Part shown: piece after piece, positions 13,111 through 27,940 of the stretch
How positions within the stretch are numbered: the first letter of the stretch is position 1
Layout of the letters: the number at the start of each line of letters is the position of its first letter
Notes under the pieces: model-generated
Databases searched by the model: none
What the model saw: the letters and a program-made list of their open reading frames with translations, nothing else
Told to the model about the DNA's origin: nothing
DNA from: Rhodeus uyekii
Lineage: Eukaryota; Chordata; Actinopteri; Cypriniformes; Acheilognathidae
Length of the DNA stretch: 64,000 nucleotides
Direction: 5' to 3'
NCBI GenBank assembly: GCA_037043235.1
Contig: JAWRVZ010000103.1
Coordinates: forward strand, 435,501 to 499,500
Made by a program: the position numbers and the translations under genes

Positions 13111-13320
13111 AGTAATACCTTGAGATACGAACGCCCCGACATACGAGTATTCCGAGATGCAAGCAAGCCTTTGAGCACATTTTTCATTTGAGATACGGGT
13201 AAATATTTGAGATAACAAGCATGCTTGCATACGGGAGGTTTACATGCTTTACAGCGGGAGGTTACCGAGGGTGACGAGTGATTCACAAGTACTAAGCTAA
13301 GAGCAGCTCGAGTTATGTGT
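13111..13320 (+). mobile_element. pogo/Tigger-like DNA transposon end
   Basis: Starts cagtaataccttgagatacg and repeats variants of gatacgagt several times, a pattern of pogo/Tigger-type terminal repeats. The opposite type of end occurs at 54903 (reverse complement cagtaatacctcggtttacg). No transposase is visible. Confidence 0.5.
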
Positions 13321-14939
<1,619 letters not shown>

Positions 14940-15207
14940 ATGGAACGAATGTGGCCATTACTAAAATGAAGGAACAACTCATTTGTTGGAAAAAAATTCT
15001 TAATTTTGATCATGATTTGGCTAAAACAAGGGAACGGATAAATAAATTGTGGCCACGATTTATTAAAATGAGAGAACAAATTCTGAATTCATAGTGATTT
15101 AAAAAATGAGGGAACAAATTAGTAAATCATGGCCACAATTTACTAAAATGATTAAATTAGTTCTTAATTTGTGGCCATGAGATATATATATATATATATA
15201 TATATGT
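14940..15207. repeat. degenerate tandem repeat plus (TA)n
   Basis: Variants of aaaatgagggaacaaatt alternate with aattgtggccacgattta four to five times, with a spacing of roughly 40-50 bp, ending in a short (TA)n at 15180-15205. The open frame over part of this region follows the repeat and is not a gene. Confidence 0.7.
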
Positions 15208-18200
15208 AAATGTCTCCATGTCCTGTGCAGGGTTCTGCACTTTTCAGCTTGCCTTGATTTCACATGATAAATTTGTACATCTCTTCCCTGTGGCTGAGAC
15301 CATCTCTGAGCAGAACTTGAAGTGGAATTACACATTTGACAGCCCTTTTCATGTGTAATATTCCACAGGAGACTGGCAATTATAATTTTTGCAGTTTGGC
15401 TTCATTTAGAGTTTGACGTGTACTTATGTATTATACAGAGCGTGTCCTAGCTTATGCCCTTGCTGATGTGATTTACCAAAGTAGGACATACTCCTGGATC
15501 ACCACACCTCTCTGACTAGCAACAATATATATGGAACAACATAACTGATGATGAGAGCGAGTTGGATGATTTGTTACCTTGCCAATTTTGCTGGTTTACA
15601 ATTAAGTCCACCAAACACCAGACAATACTATATGTCTACAGCATTTTATTCTAAACTTCCACAGCCTCTGCTCCTTAATAAAAAAAATAACACAAGGACC
15701 ACACCACAAAACAACGGAAATCAAGTGAACGGCCGTAATGCAGTCGTGGCTGTAGGACCAAAATTGTTTAACATGGAGACAGCTTGGGTTTGAGTTAGGA
15801 GTTGTTTGGATGTTGATCCAAAAGCACAGATCTGACTTGATCTGACTAAATCACATCCAAGGATGATGCTTTAAAAGTAAGACTTTAAAGTGTAAAGGGT
15901 TGAATATGCAGTATTTCAGAATGCACATTTAATGCACCATCTCATAGATATTCATAACCATTTCATGGATTGTCAAATTGGTGACTCAATTGTATGAATT
16001 TGTACGATCTCATTTGTTTACACTCAAGGGGCAGTTGGGTTTTGGAGAGAACCTTTATGTTTACTTTTTCTAAAACTCAAATACGAATTCATATGAAATA
16101 GCCACATTGTAAAATAGTTATATTTTAACATAAGATTTGGCTGGACATTCCTGATTTAGAGTTGATCGAAAAAGCTTTTCCTTTGCAGTTTTTTTTTTTG
16201 GGGGGGGGGGGGGATTTGCATACAGACAACAATGATGTCAAAATGATCCCTGTTCATATGGATCCACAAAAACAACTAAATGCTGTATTCTGCTGCCAAA
16301 CCAGAAGATAGCACTTTGTAACGAACCACTACATGCCTATAGACTGAACACGTAATATGCATGTGCATGATAAATGTGTGTTTTTGTAGTTATGTTAATA
16401 ACAGTATCTGTTGTCATAAAGCCAAAATGCATAAAACATTTTCCCTGTTTAAATGAAAACTGTGTAATGTAAATGGCCTCTAAGAGTTGAGTACTATGTG
16501 AGAGTTTTTAGATGAAATAAGGCATGATAGAAAATAAATTGAAAACTTACAGGTTCAAACACGATAAGGTGAGGTCCAGGAGATGGCTATATTTTGGACA
16601 ATATTAATCTTTGAAGTGGCTTTGGAAATGTTACATAGTTGCTGTGTCAGTGTGTTGTTCTGTTTTATTGAGTTTACTATAGAAAAAAATATATACGCAT
16701 AGAGTTGCATTGCTCCAAAAACCTGTAAAATGAGTTTTCTGTTCATTGTGCTAATTGGATGTGGGTTTTCATGTAGAGAGTTCCCTTTGAAATAATTGAA
16801 TCAAAACAGCAATCCCGTGAGACCGACTGTAGTGAAGCAATTGACAGCCTGTCGAGAAATCCAGGGCTGTGGGAAGCTTGTGAAAATCACAACAGACCAA
16901 ATTTGACATCTGTATTTTTGTTCAAGCACTTAAATTTAGCCTTCACTGTGACAACTTACTTTAAGAAGGCATATGTGGAAAGTGTGTATATTTATTCCCA
17001 CAGTTCTTGGAATCATAATATAAATATCTATTTATATGTACATTATTTAGGGTCCATATAAACAGTGCATGTTCAGAATCTGCAATTCTGGATTGAATTC
17101 CTCAATTTAAATTTTTTTTTCTCTAAATATTTAATTTTATAATAAAAATATCACATATAAGTGTTAAAATAAAGATGAATAAAACATTTTAATAGTTCTT
17201 GAAGCAGAAAAAAAATTCAAATGCATTTGAAAAAAGGAAGGATTGACTTATGTGATAATCATGTAATTCTGAACCCATCGTCAATCAGTTTAATAGAAGA
17301 ATTACAACTTAATGAATCTATAAGCTCATGTAAAAAGCTGATTTTGATACTTTAAGTAGATTTGTAGATTAATATGTGAGCACTTATGGCTATAAGCTGT
17401 AAAACAAACAGGCACAAATATACTATCCTGAAATGATACATTGTCACCACATTTCTACAGTATTGTGCGATTTATTGCGATCAACTGCTGATTATTTAAA
17501 TATGACCATATATGTATATATTCTGATTATTAACACACACCATATAGGCTATTATACATACTATTGACTTATACTTCTGTCTTTGAACTTTAACTGTTAT
17601 CCCCTGGTGACTTGGGGGTCCAATGCACTTTGTGTTCATTGTACAAGGGATGAGTGACATCACTTATTCTGTGCAAACTGACACAAAAGACTTCTGCAGT
17701 AGCAGTTACTTTACTGACGTATGTTTCCAAATGAATTTCGCACTAGTAGTGCTTGACGTCCTTGGCTCTTTTGTCCCTTATTATATCTCTTTTAGCAACT
17801 ATCCGTAATGTTGCTTCCAAAGGGCACGTACATGTGTGTGTGTGTGTGTGTGTGCATGTGTGTGTTCGTTCAGATTCTTTCATTCCAACCTAATGGAAAT
17901 GGTGAGAATGAGATACTTTTGTCTGGGTTTTAATTAAGAGTTCCGTCAATGGAGTCCAACTTCCCTCATTGTGTTCAGATTAGCCAGTCGACTGATGATG
18001 AGGATTGTGGGAGATGAAGCTGGCTCCAGGGGAAACATGTGTTCATATTATCAGTCAAAGCACATTTCTCCCTCTGTCTCTCTGGGTAATGGAGCACGCT
18101 TTGTGGCGTTATATTAATTGAAGGAGGGGAAGGAGCTAAAAAAAGACAAAAAAAATGGAGGCATTGGCATAACATTTGCACAATGCATAAATTCTGACCT

Positions 18201-20014
18201 GGGAGAGCGTCCTCGTCCTGAGTTTATTGCTCGACAGGCAACAGGCATGGAGGATAGAAAACCAGCTGATCCTCAGTGCCAGGGGATATTTTAACTCTTT
18301 CTCAACTGACGTTTTAAAAAAAGCCAGCCATTTTGATCATTGACACAAAATCTTCACGCCTCACAGAATATTTTGTTGTATGAATATCTGAACATGTACG
18401 GTAGTCTTTTATTTTTGGTCAAAGACTTCATCTAGATGGGATTCAGAATGGTGATCAAAATATAGCTGGAGTAGATCAAATCCATCGACACTCCTGAAGA
18501 TTACAGATTCGTAAGCTTTTACTGGGTTCAACATTTCATTCAGTAACGTTTAGAGCTCAACTTTGAAACATGTCATCCCGTCAGATGAGCTGCAGCTAAA
18601 GGAAGATCTTTCAGACAGAGAGAAATAGAGCCATTGGGATGAAATGACATGAAAATGGGGAGACTGTGAAAATTTGTTTAATGGTTTCTTGAGGAGTTTG
18701 AGCTTTTTGCTTGGGGAAATACCCCAAAATGAAGAATTTGACATAATTTATTCAACTTATATTCAAATTAAAAATTATTTACTGCTTATTCTCATCAAAA
18801 GTGACAATTATTCATCAGACCATGAACAAACTCCTTACTGCATTGGTGGAATTTTCATGGTTAATGAAGCTTTAAAAATTCTGACATAAAAAAATTTGAA
18901 AATGCAATTTTAAAATTAAGTTCTGCTGTGAAACCCAAGTTTAAATAATGTGGGGTGACAGCTTCAGCAAAAGAAAATAAAAGCCTTGTACCTCACAGTA
19001 GGGCTGATTTTGCAGATTTATAAATTATCATTAAAAATCAATTACCCTAGGGAGAAAATGCTTCTACTACTGTTGCACTCTATTGCACTATGCACACTCT
19101 TCCATTCATGAGTAATGTGTCATCATTGTATATCTAAAGTCTTTGTTGATGCTAAATATCATGCAAAGATGTCGTATGACTGCAGAATACTAATATTATT
19201 GTGCATTACTCATCAGTTCAATTTCAGCATTTTCGTTTGAAACAATTCACACCCTCTTAACATCAGTTCACGGGAAAAGCATCAAGCTCTACCTTTTTCT
19301 TATTGAATATTCTACTTCAAAGTCTGAAATACGTCACATTGTGGAGCGGATAAAATGGGTTGTTAAGGCTGTTGACTTTAAATGGCTGAATGTGTGCTCC
19401 ATCAGGCAAATAACCTGTTAAATACAATAATAGTTCAGCTTCGAGTCTCTTCCATTAATTCGTAAATGTGCTTGTATTGACATGTCTGTGAGGATTTGTC
19501 CAACGCTGAGGGACACGTTTGACCCAGATACAGTAATGAATGAGACTCAACTGTTGAGAGCTTCAGCTGCTTGTGAATCCTGATTTATTAATTAGATCGT
19601 TCATTAGTTCTGCTCCCCAGTTTGTGACTTTCACTCAGCCCGTTTACCTGAACAAGTTAATCAGTCTAGAAGCCCCTCAGGGACTGAGATCGGACTCTGG
19701 AGCAACTACTGTTGTGAAGTGTGTTTCAGATGTATGTGCGTTTATGTGTTTGTGCAGTATTTTGAAACGAGGCTGCTTGCTCTGAGGGTTTCTTTCACCT
19801 TGACTCTGAATAAAAAAACTTGTGGAATTGCATCTCTTGATGTTATTGCTTTTTCGAATGCTCTGTATTAAGTGTCATAACTGCAGCATATTCTAAAGTG
19901 GTTCCTATGGGGTGAATGTGAAAGTAAGAGTCCACGACTCGATAGCAAAAGAAAAATAATCAAGTACAATATTTACTGAGAGAAACACTGATTTTGAAAT
20001 TGCTGTTTGCTTTG
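15208..20014. other. long intronic stretch without recognised genes
   Basis: AT-rich throughout. Poly(T)/poly(G) at 16190-16214 and a short (TG)n at 17831-17854. No exon, RNA or transposase recognised. Confidence 0.5.
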
Positions 20015-20125
20015 GGTTAGTTTACCAAAAATGAAAATTCTCTCATCATTTCCTCATCATGTCATTCCAAGCCCTTAAGATTTTCATCCATCTTTGAAAT
20101 ACAAATGAAGATATTTGAAGAATAT
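20015..20125. repeat. common cyprinid dispersed repeat, opposite orientation
   Basis: Contains accaaaaatgaaaattctct, catcatgtcattccaagccc and a gaagatatttgaagaat tail, the reverse-orientation counterpart of the repeat at 3139-3292. Confidence 0.5.
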
Positions 20126-20867
20126 GAAGTGTGAAAAGTCACACTGAAGAGCCTTGAAATGTGCAGATTTTTAAATTTTTGGACGTAATTTCCTCTGAAA
20201 CAAGAAGATGGGTGGGACATTTCGAGCAGCTCCTCTCCTTTAAAAAAAAGCCTATAGCGCTTACTTTACACCACATCTCAGCCTGAGACGTTGAGCTTAG
20301 TAAACCCACAGTGTCCTCCTAATCTCCAACCATTTCTCCTAATCTCCTCAATATTTCTTTAAAATACAGCATAATGCGCAGAGATCAAACGGGTCCAATA
20401 TGTTTTCTTTCCTGCGGCGACTTGATCATATGATCCGCTCTGATCATATCTGGATGCTTCAGATTCTAGAGAGCATTTGATTGGACAGAAAATCTGATGA
20501 TAATCTGAAGTGCAGAGTCATGTCATCAAAATCATTGATCCAAATTAGCATAAGTTTTGAATGCTTGCTTCTTTTAAATGACAATTTTGTCATTGTTTTG
20601 GAGCTCTAGCTTATACATAACAATTAACAATTATACATAACATGATTATTCATGCACCTTTATTGTAAAGTGTTGCCTATTATGGTTTGCGCTTCAGTAT
20701 AATATTTTAAAGTATATTATTTTCATAGTAAGTGCTCCTTTTGAAGGAATACACACTAAAGTGTACTTATTTTCACAAAGACATATGACCTGCTTGGTCA
20801 TATTTAGGTTGGTAAGTTCAGCAGAAATGTGGTATGATTGAGGATTTGAGTGTTTTCTTGTCCACAG

Positions 20868-21095
20868 AACGAGCCAATGATCCCAGTAGCTGTAGTTAGT
20901 CCATTTAAAACCCAGAGACCTCCAAAGGCTAAAGGCTACGAGCTATTGATTGAGCCCTAGAAGCGCTGAAGTGCACGTGCAGTGTCCTGCAGAATGCAAT
21001 CAAGTCCTGTGCTGCTGCTCTTAATCCATTTAGTCTTCGACAGCCGTGCAATTGTTTCCCCCTACAAACCCTTTGTCCGGTGACGAAAACGTCGG
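20868..21095 (+). other. exon-like block of unknown identity in the fstl4 upstream intron
   Basis: A 228-bp stretch, visibly less AT-rich than its surroundings, is bounded by a strong acceptor-like tract (gttttcttgtccacag) and a strong donor-like site (cgg|gtgagt). No frame is open across the whole block. The first 30 codons are open and end at TAG 20958-20960. An ATG at 20994 opens 29 codons with a hydrophobic, signal-like start (MQSSPVLLLLIHLVF) and stops at 21081. I do not recognise either peptide. It could be a non-coding RNA exon, an alternative 5' exon, a conserved regulatory element or chance. Confidence 0.25.
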
Positions 21096-22453
21096 GTGAG
21101 TCTACCTCTGCGTTTGGGGGGATTTATTTGTTGATTAGACAGAGTTTATTTACAGAGAAAAGAGTTCACCATAGTGTTACGGCATGCATTGCTCAGGTGT
21201 ACATGAGACAATACCATTCATATTTTGTGTTTATAACATACTTTTAATATTTGAAGATGCAAATGCTGTGTTTTAATCTTAAATGCTGTGCCTGACAGTA
21301 CAGGATAATTGCAACCACTAGTTGAGACCTAAATATATGCAGCGCTTGTGACATTTATCCACAGGGATTATCCGTATTGCTTATAACCTTATGAATGTAC
21401 AGAAACTGTCTGACTGTCAAAGGTCAGATTCTTTCACTAATATACAGACACCAAACTAAATGCACACTTCTGAAGAGTTTCTTTGCGAACTTCAAGAGGA
21501 TTCATGTTTTATGCTTTCCTCTCAGTGATCATCTCAGGAAAAGCTTTTGATCATATTGGCATCACTGTAAAAAAGACTGTTAACTTCAGAAAATTCTCAG
21601 TGTGATGACATCAAAATGAAGTGGCTCATGACTTCATCCTTAGGTTACACTAATGGTAGAAACCTCAACATGATGACAGCACAAAATGTTTCCTCACGTA
21701 TTTTGGAGAATGATTTTGATTCATTATCTCTTCCGTCTCAATGAAGCACACGTTGTCCATGTGGCATTCAGTCATCTAGATCTTGTTTATTGTCTTCTCA
21801 TACACTTTTGTAGAACATAGTCTAAGCATGAATTTGTGAATTTACATAATCATAAGTGAGCTGCTGAATTGGATTTATATGGTTTTTGTGCAATAAATTC
21901 ACCATAAATTATCTGACGTACCCATATACTGCATAAGTTCAGATATGAAAGTGGTTTATGTCACAGATCAATTATTCATCACAGCAGTGTCGTGGCATTA
22001 TCTTCACCGGCCTCACGTACAGGACAGAACAGTCTCTGCTGATTACACTGTGAAATCTGCTGTTTGATTAAATAACGCATCTTTACATTCCCATCAAGTC
22101 TCCATTAGACATGCAAAATGCCAATTAATTTTTCTTCATTGAGAGATGCAAATATAAATGAGCTGAAGGTCAGAAGACACAGGGCCTAAAGTGGCAGAGA
22201 AATCAGATGAGCTTGTGATCTCTCTTTCTGGATGGTCTAAAAGCCGCTGGGTAGCAGCAAGACTGAATCTGACTGAATTTAATAGAGCGCTGAATCAGTC
22301 ACTGCAGTTTTCAGTGTTTCAGTGTTTTAAACCATCAGAGGTCTGTCAACAAGCCACTGAATTGTCTGCTCAGCCTAGGGAACATTAAAACTGAGCTCAT
22401 ACGGTGAATCTGAGCGTGCCATTTTTGCATCAAGATATATTATTGTCTTATAC
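21096..22453. other. intronic sequence, nothing recognised
   Basis: No coding, RNA or clear repeat signal recognised. Confidence 0.5.
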
Positions 22454-23432
22454 AGTGGAATACAGTTATGTCGACGGCCTTGGGGGTTGCAAAAAAAGCA
22501 TCGAGATAACCGATGATCGAGATAACCAACAGCCAATATGGCGATTTATTTGATGAAGCGATCGTCATGCTATAAAAATGTACATACACTGTATATGTTT
22601 GCTAACAACAAAAGGCATATGTGCACCTGACAGCAGAGATTTACCAGTATACAAAAAAACACCTTCCATTCTCCATACAAACCTTTAATTATATTCTCTA
22701 ACATTGCAAACACAATTTCGCTCACAGTATAAATAGTCATTTCGTCAATGTAATCTGGGAATTAATGTAATCAGAGTGAAGCATCACTGAAGCGTCACCA
22801 TACAGACCGCGATCTACGTGCAACGCAAACTCAGCGCATGCGCAGTGAACTAGGTATGATCATTAAACACGAGTGTCACGTTCACAGTCACTCCGGACTC
22901 TTATTTTGCCTTGTTTTTGTCACATGTTCTCTGTTCCATAACTCACCGTCACTCATCAGTTCCATTATCTCTAATCATCTCAGGTGTTTGTATTTTGTAT
23001 TTTATCACTGTCTGTATATTTAGTCCTCCTTTTGCACTCTTTGGTTGTCAGTTATGAGTTGTTAACGTTGTTTAGTTTAGTTGTTAACGTTATGTTTTAT
23101 AGTCAATGTGTGGATGCCTCCTGAGTTTTTGCACTCCCATGTGTCATTTTCTGTTCCCGTTTTGTATTAAAGTGTTTTTGTTTGGATCCTGTGTTTCTGC
23201 GTTTTATCTCACACGCCATCTATATATTGTAACAACAAGATAACCATGTGAAGTGGTGAATTTTTCCCTCTTTTGTGCTCAAGATACTAGGGTTCGGCAA
23301 CATAAAAGAATCGACATAACCAATAAGAAAATGCTAAGACAAATAGGGAGTTTGGCGGTTCCACTTCAAAAACGTTGATATAATAGGGTTGGTGAGTTAA
23401 CCGAGGTCGAGATAAGTGAACTACACTGTATA
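22454..23432. mobile_element. pogo-like non-autonomous DNA transposon
   Basis: The left end (cagtggaatacagttatgtc, then gagataacc repeats) and right end (ggtcgagataagtgaac, cactg) form imperfect inverted termini, both flanked by TA. The internal ends share cgaca/gagataacc motifs. No transposase is present. An LTR-like block lies inside at 22876-23232. Confidence 0.6.
22876..23232 (+). repeat. possible solo LTR nested in the pogo-like element
   Basis: Begins tgtcacgttcacag and ends attgtaaca, with a polyadenylation-like gtattaaag followed by ggatcctgtgtttctgcg, as in fish LTRs. No flanking target duplication is obvious, so this remains tentative. Confidence 0.35.
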
Positions 23433-23692
23433 TATATGTATATATATAATATGAATGAGCTGAAAATGAATTAAAACTTATATTAATATATTTAAACAAT
23501 ATTTAATGATATTCAAAAGAAAAAAGATTGTACCTGTCATTTATGACTCAATGCTTCCCCACCATTGACATTGAATGTTCCAGCAATCCCTGTTTTCCCT
23601 GTTATATGGTAGAGGGCATAATGCATCTTCTGAAAGAGTACATAGTCTCCTGATCAAAACATCCAAAAAATCACCAGGTTACAGGCGACACC

Positions 23693-24656
23693 TACAGTCA
23701 TGGCCAAAAAAAGAAAATTTGACATAATTTGACATAAAACTCCAAATATGGACTGGACAAAATTATTGGCACCCTTTTGAAACTGTGGATAAATAAGATT
23801 GTTTCAAGCATGTTGTGCTCCTTTAAACTCAGCTGGGGCAAGTAACAGGTGTGGGCAATATAAAAATCACACATGAAACTATGTAAAAAGAGAAGTTGAC
23901 TTAGTCTTTGTATTGTGTGTCTGTGTGTGCCACATTAAGCATGGACAACAGAAAGAGGAGAAGAGAACTGTCTTGAGAACCAAAATTGTGGAAAACTATC
24001 AACAATTTCAAAGTTACAAGTTAATCTCCAAAGATCTAGATGTTTCTTTGTCCACAGTGCGCAACATTATCAAGAAGTCTGAGGCACTCGGTGGCTTGAT
24101 TATGTGCAAGGCATCATGAAATCTGAGGAATAGCAAAGGATATCGGGTCGCAATTTAGGGCCCTGTGAAAGAAAGCTGGGTTTGTGTCCGAAACCGTTGG
24201 TCTTCCAGTGGGACAATGACCCCAAACATACTTCACAAAGCACCCAGAAATGGATGGCAACAAAGTGCTGGAGTGTTCTGAAGTGGCCAGCAATGAGTTC
24301 AGTTCTAAATCCCATTGAACACCTGTGGAGAGTTGTTACAATTGTTGTTGGGCGCCCTTCCAATATGAGAGACCTACAGCAGTTTGCAAAGGAAGAGTGG
24401 TCCAAAATTCAGAGTAAGAGGTGTAAGATGCATATTGATGGTTATAGGAAGCAATTGATTTCAGTTTTTCTTTCCAAAGGGTGTGCAACCAAATATTAAG
24501 TTATGGATGCCAACAATTTTGTGTAAGTTTGTGTATAGTTTTGTGTAAAATTATGTCAAATTTGCTTTTTGTTTTGCTCCAATATTGTGTATAGCAAAAC
24601 ATGTATTAATGCAATATTTTTCTGTGAGCAATACTTGATATTCTGACAGTCTAAAA
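23693..24656 (+). mobile_element. Tc1-like transposon, internally deleted and 3' truncated
   Basis: Begins TA-cagtcatggcc. A transposase HTH remains (SKDLDVSLSTVRNIIKKS, ~24030-24080), then the frame jumps to the C-terminal catalytic part: WDNDPKHTSQ (second catalytic Asp) and NPIEHLWR (Glu), ending GCATKY at 24499. The segment with the first catalytic Asp is missing. The right terminal repeat stops at gagcaatacttgatattctg, before the outer end seen in the relative at 42855. Same family as 41455-42855. Confidence 0.88.
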
Positions 24657-26589
24657 AGCAGGTTACTTCAATGCATCTACTTCAGGTTACTACAATTGAC
24701 TCTTTATGAGTGAGTAATTGAACTATTCGTTAAATTGATTAGTTCAAAATCATTGATTTAATAGAGAGAAAATAGAAGTTGCTGAAACCATTTGATTTTT
24801 AATGCTTATATATTGCTCATATGGGATAGCTCTGAATACAGAAGGATAACATTTGTGTTTGATTAAAATGTGACATAAATAATCCTTGAAACATCTCTCA
24901 TTTAAGGCCATTCCTATTTGGAATAGGTGATTTTCAACAATAAACATAAACTAGCCTCTTCTGTCCTCCATGATTATCCATGATAATGATATTAGTGATA
25001 TTACACTCTCCCTGATGCCCCGATCTTATCAATGCTTATCATGGACTACATTTCCCATAACCCACTGCCTGGACTCGTTATGCTTGATTACATTCAGCTG
25101 TGACTCTGTCTATAAGCCTGTGTGAAGCCCTGTGTATTCTGTCTTTCTTTGAGAAGTCTCCTAGTGTTGTTACGTTGCATTTCTGAGCATTATCCTCACT
25201 GTTTTCTGAATTAATTTTTTGCCTGTGTTTTTTGCCCAGTTGTTTGTTTGGATTGTTTGACCTTTTGCCATTACAATTCTCAATAAGCATTACAATTCTG
25301 GATTGATCTTCAACCCAAGTCTCGAAGCAATTCGTAACATTCTGTATGTTCATTTTGTACTGTTGATCATTCTCTGCAGTTTACTGCTGAAATGAACACT
25401 AGAGGCTGTAAAACACCAACAACCTTTCACACAAATATTTTTTATCACACAAATTATGATTACAGGTGAATATTAGTGATTCATAAAGAATCATATTATT
25501 ATCATTATCGTCCCTTGCACAATACTATGTTATGAAGCTTAAAACGCTTTTAACATATAAGTGCACTATTTGTAAACAAACACATTTTGATGTTCAGATA
25601 ACCAACCCTGCACTTATGAAACAAGTGAAACACTCGGGTATGTTTCATTTTACAGGTATGTTTTACCAATTAGCCTTCTGCAAATTCTGTGAAATGTGTA
25701 ATTGGATTGAATCTATGCATGCAAATCTATCCATGCTGAATTAAAAAACACAAGTCACAGTTAGAAAAGAACAATGCAAGTCATGTACTGATATGATTTT
25801 TCTCTGAAATGTGCTTCATTTGTGTGGATGAGAAAAAGAAAGTGAGAAGAAGACCTATGTGGGAGAAAATTGTGCGTGATGCATTTCATGGGGAAAAGGA
25901 GATATTTGAGGATTAACTCAGATTTATGGCATGTCATAACAATTTATACGTTTCAGCACTGACCTTTCCCTTTGCACTCGATTGATAGATGTACTTCATT
26001 ACCATGTTTGAAAAGAACCAAACGGAACACCTTCCTCTCAGATTCGTCAATGATTTATCAGAGCAGGATTGTGGGTAAAAAGAACAGGTCTGTGGATGGA
26101 TATGACCTGATGTCATGTTAACAGACAGACTTGACATTGAGGGCATGTACAGTACAAAATGTGCTGCAGGAAATCACATAGACGTATTTTAAAGCAATAA
26201 CAGAATATCTTCCTCATATTCCCAAACTGAAGTATTCTTTATTCTAGCTGATGTAGTTTATATGCGTCTGCAGATTAGGGTGTGAACTATTCGATAAATC
26301 CAGTATGAAATAAGAGAATTAGTCACACGTTTATGGCCATGTGAGGGTATTAATTTCTGTAAGCACATCAAATTTCACACAGCTCCTTCAAACATGCCAA
26401 CAAGATGTCACAACAGTTCAGTTATTTTCAGTTATAATGAAAGTCTTATCAGTCACAACTGCATATATGTTACATTTTATTCCCTAAAGCTTAAGGTAGT
26501 CACAAATGATTTTCCTTCAAATCACAATATAGGTTCTAGGCAAAACTACATGCTTTCAAAACTGCTAATCAGTCTTTTATAAGTTCTGT
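24657..26589. other. intronic sequence; LTR-like composition near 25.0-25.35 kb
   Basis: 25040-25345 has the T-rich, cttgtttgg-type composition of a degraded solo LTR but no definable ends. The rest is unremarkable. Confidence 0.3.
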
Positions 26590-27071
26590 AAACTTATATA
26601 AGTTAGTTTAGGCTCATGTTCATTAGGCACCAATGAGTCATCTTTGTTAGAGCTATAGAACGAATAAAACATATACTATAGAGATTACAAAATATTTTCA
26701 AATACTATTGAAAACAGATGAGTTTTAGCACACTCTGAAATGCACAGAGAGTAGGAGAAGATTTAACAGACAGAGGAATGTCATTCTTGCCTTCAAGCCT
26801 TGGACCTGCAACAGAAAAGGCCAGATCACCTTTGCATTTTAGGTGTGATCGAGGAACTAGCAGATGGGAGGGACCTATTGGATTGATGGAGACTGATTAA
26901 ATCAGAAATATACTCAATGCAAAGCTTTAAAAGCATTTATAACAGCAATTTGTAATTATTCCTGTATCATACAGAAAGCCAGTGTAGTTTGATGAGCACA
27001 GGAGTAATGTGCTCTCTCTTTTTAGTACCCGTTAGAAGCCTAGCAGCTGAATTCTGAACAAGCTACAAAGC

Positions 27072-27109
<38 letters not shown>

Positions 27110-27940
27110 CCTGACTCACATCCAGATACAATGCATTATAATAATCCAAATGAGATGACACAAAGGCATGCACAACTTTCTCCATGTCCTCAAAAGATAG
27201 AATAGACTTCAACTTAGATATAGAATTTTTTTTTAACTACGGCATTATTTTGACGATCAAATTTGAGCTCACAGTCGAAAAATGTTTTTCAAACTAGAAC
27301 AATTTTTCCCTGGAAGCAACCCCAGGCAGTCACCGACATCTCCCACAGATCCCTTATTACCAAATAAAATAAACTCAGACTTATTCTCGTTCAGCTGGAA
27401 AAAAAAAATTAGCCAACCAACATTTAACCTAAAATTTATACAGAGATTAATACTGAAACTTGATCCCTACGTTTCAGAGCAAAATAAGTTTGAGAGTCAT
27501 CAGCATACAAATGACAATTGATGCAATATTTTTCAAAGATTGATCCCGAAGGGATAACAAAACTGGTCCCAAAATTGAGCTCTGAGGAACACCACACAAG
27601 AGAGTGACAACAGATGAAAAGAAATTCCGTCCATACTTTTAAATATGAGGAAAACCATTCCAGGCCTAAAAACCTTTTCTCTGAGACGATCAATGAGAAT
27701 CTTATGGTCGATGGTGTCAAATGCCACAGTAAGATCTATCAGTAATAAAACAACACAATATCCAGAATCAACACTGCATAAAATAGTATTTGAAACTTTC
27801 AAAAAAGCTGACTCTGTACTATGACCAGCTCTAAACCCTGACTGGAATCTATCTGAAATGTTGTTCTTCACCAGAAAATCATTAAGCTGCACATACAGAA
27901 CCTTCTCCAATATCTTTGAATAAAAGGTAGCTTAGAGATG
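26590..27940 (-). mobile_element. L2-type LINE, 3' part of ORF2 and 3' UTR, degenerate
   Basis: The minus strand encodes the RT front (LYVQLNDFLVKNNISDRFQS, GFRAGHSTESAFLK, then LIDLTVAFDTIDHKILIDRL), typical of L2-clade LINEs. Shifted frames follow with NENKSEFILFGNKG (~27370), SHLDYYNALYL (~27130) and NSAARLLTGTKKREHITPVL (~27030). Several frameshifts and stops are present. An (AG)n run at 27074-27109 interrupts it. Confidence 0.85.

Noticed and set aside
20994..21083. Small secreted peptide gene
   Set aside because: The signal-like start is suggestive, but 29 codons without conservation data are not enough; kept only as part of the exon-like block.
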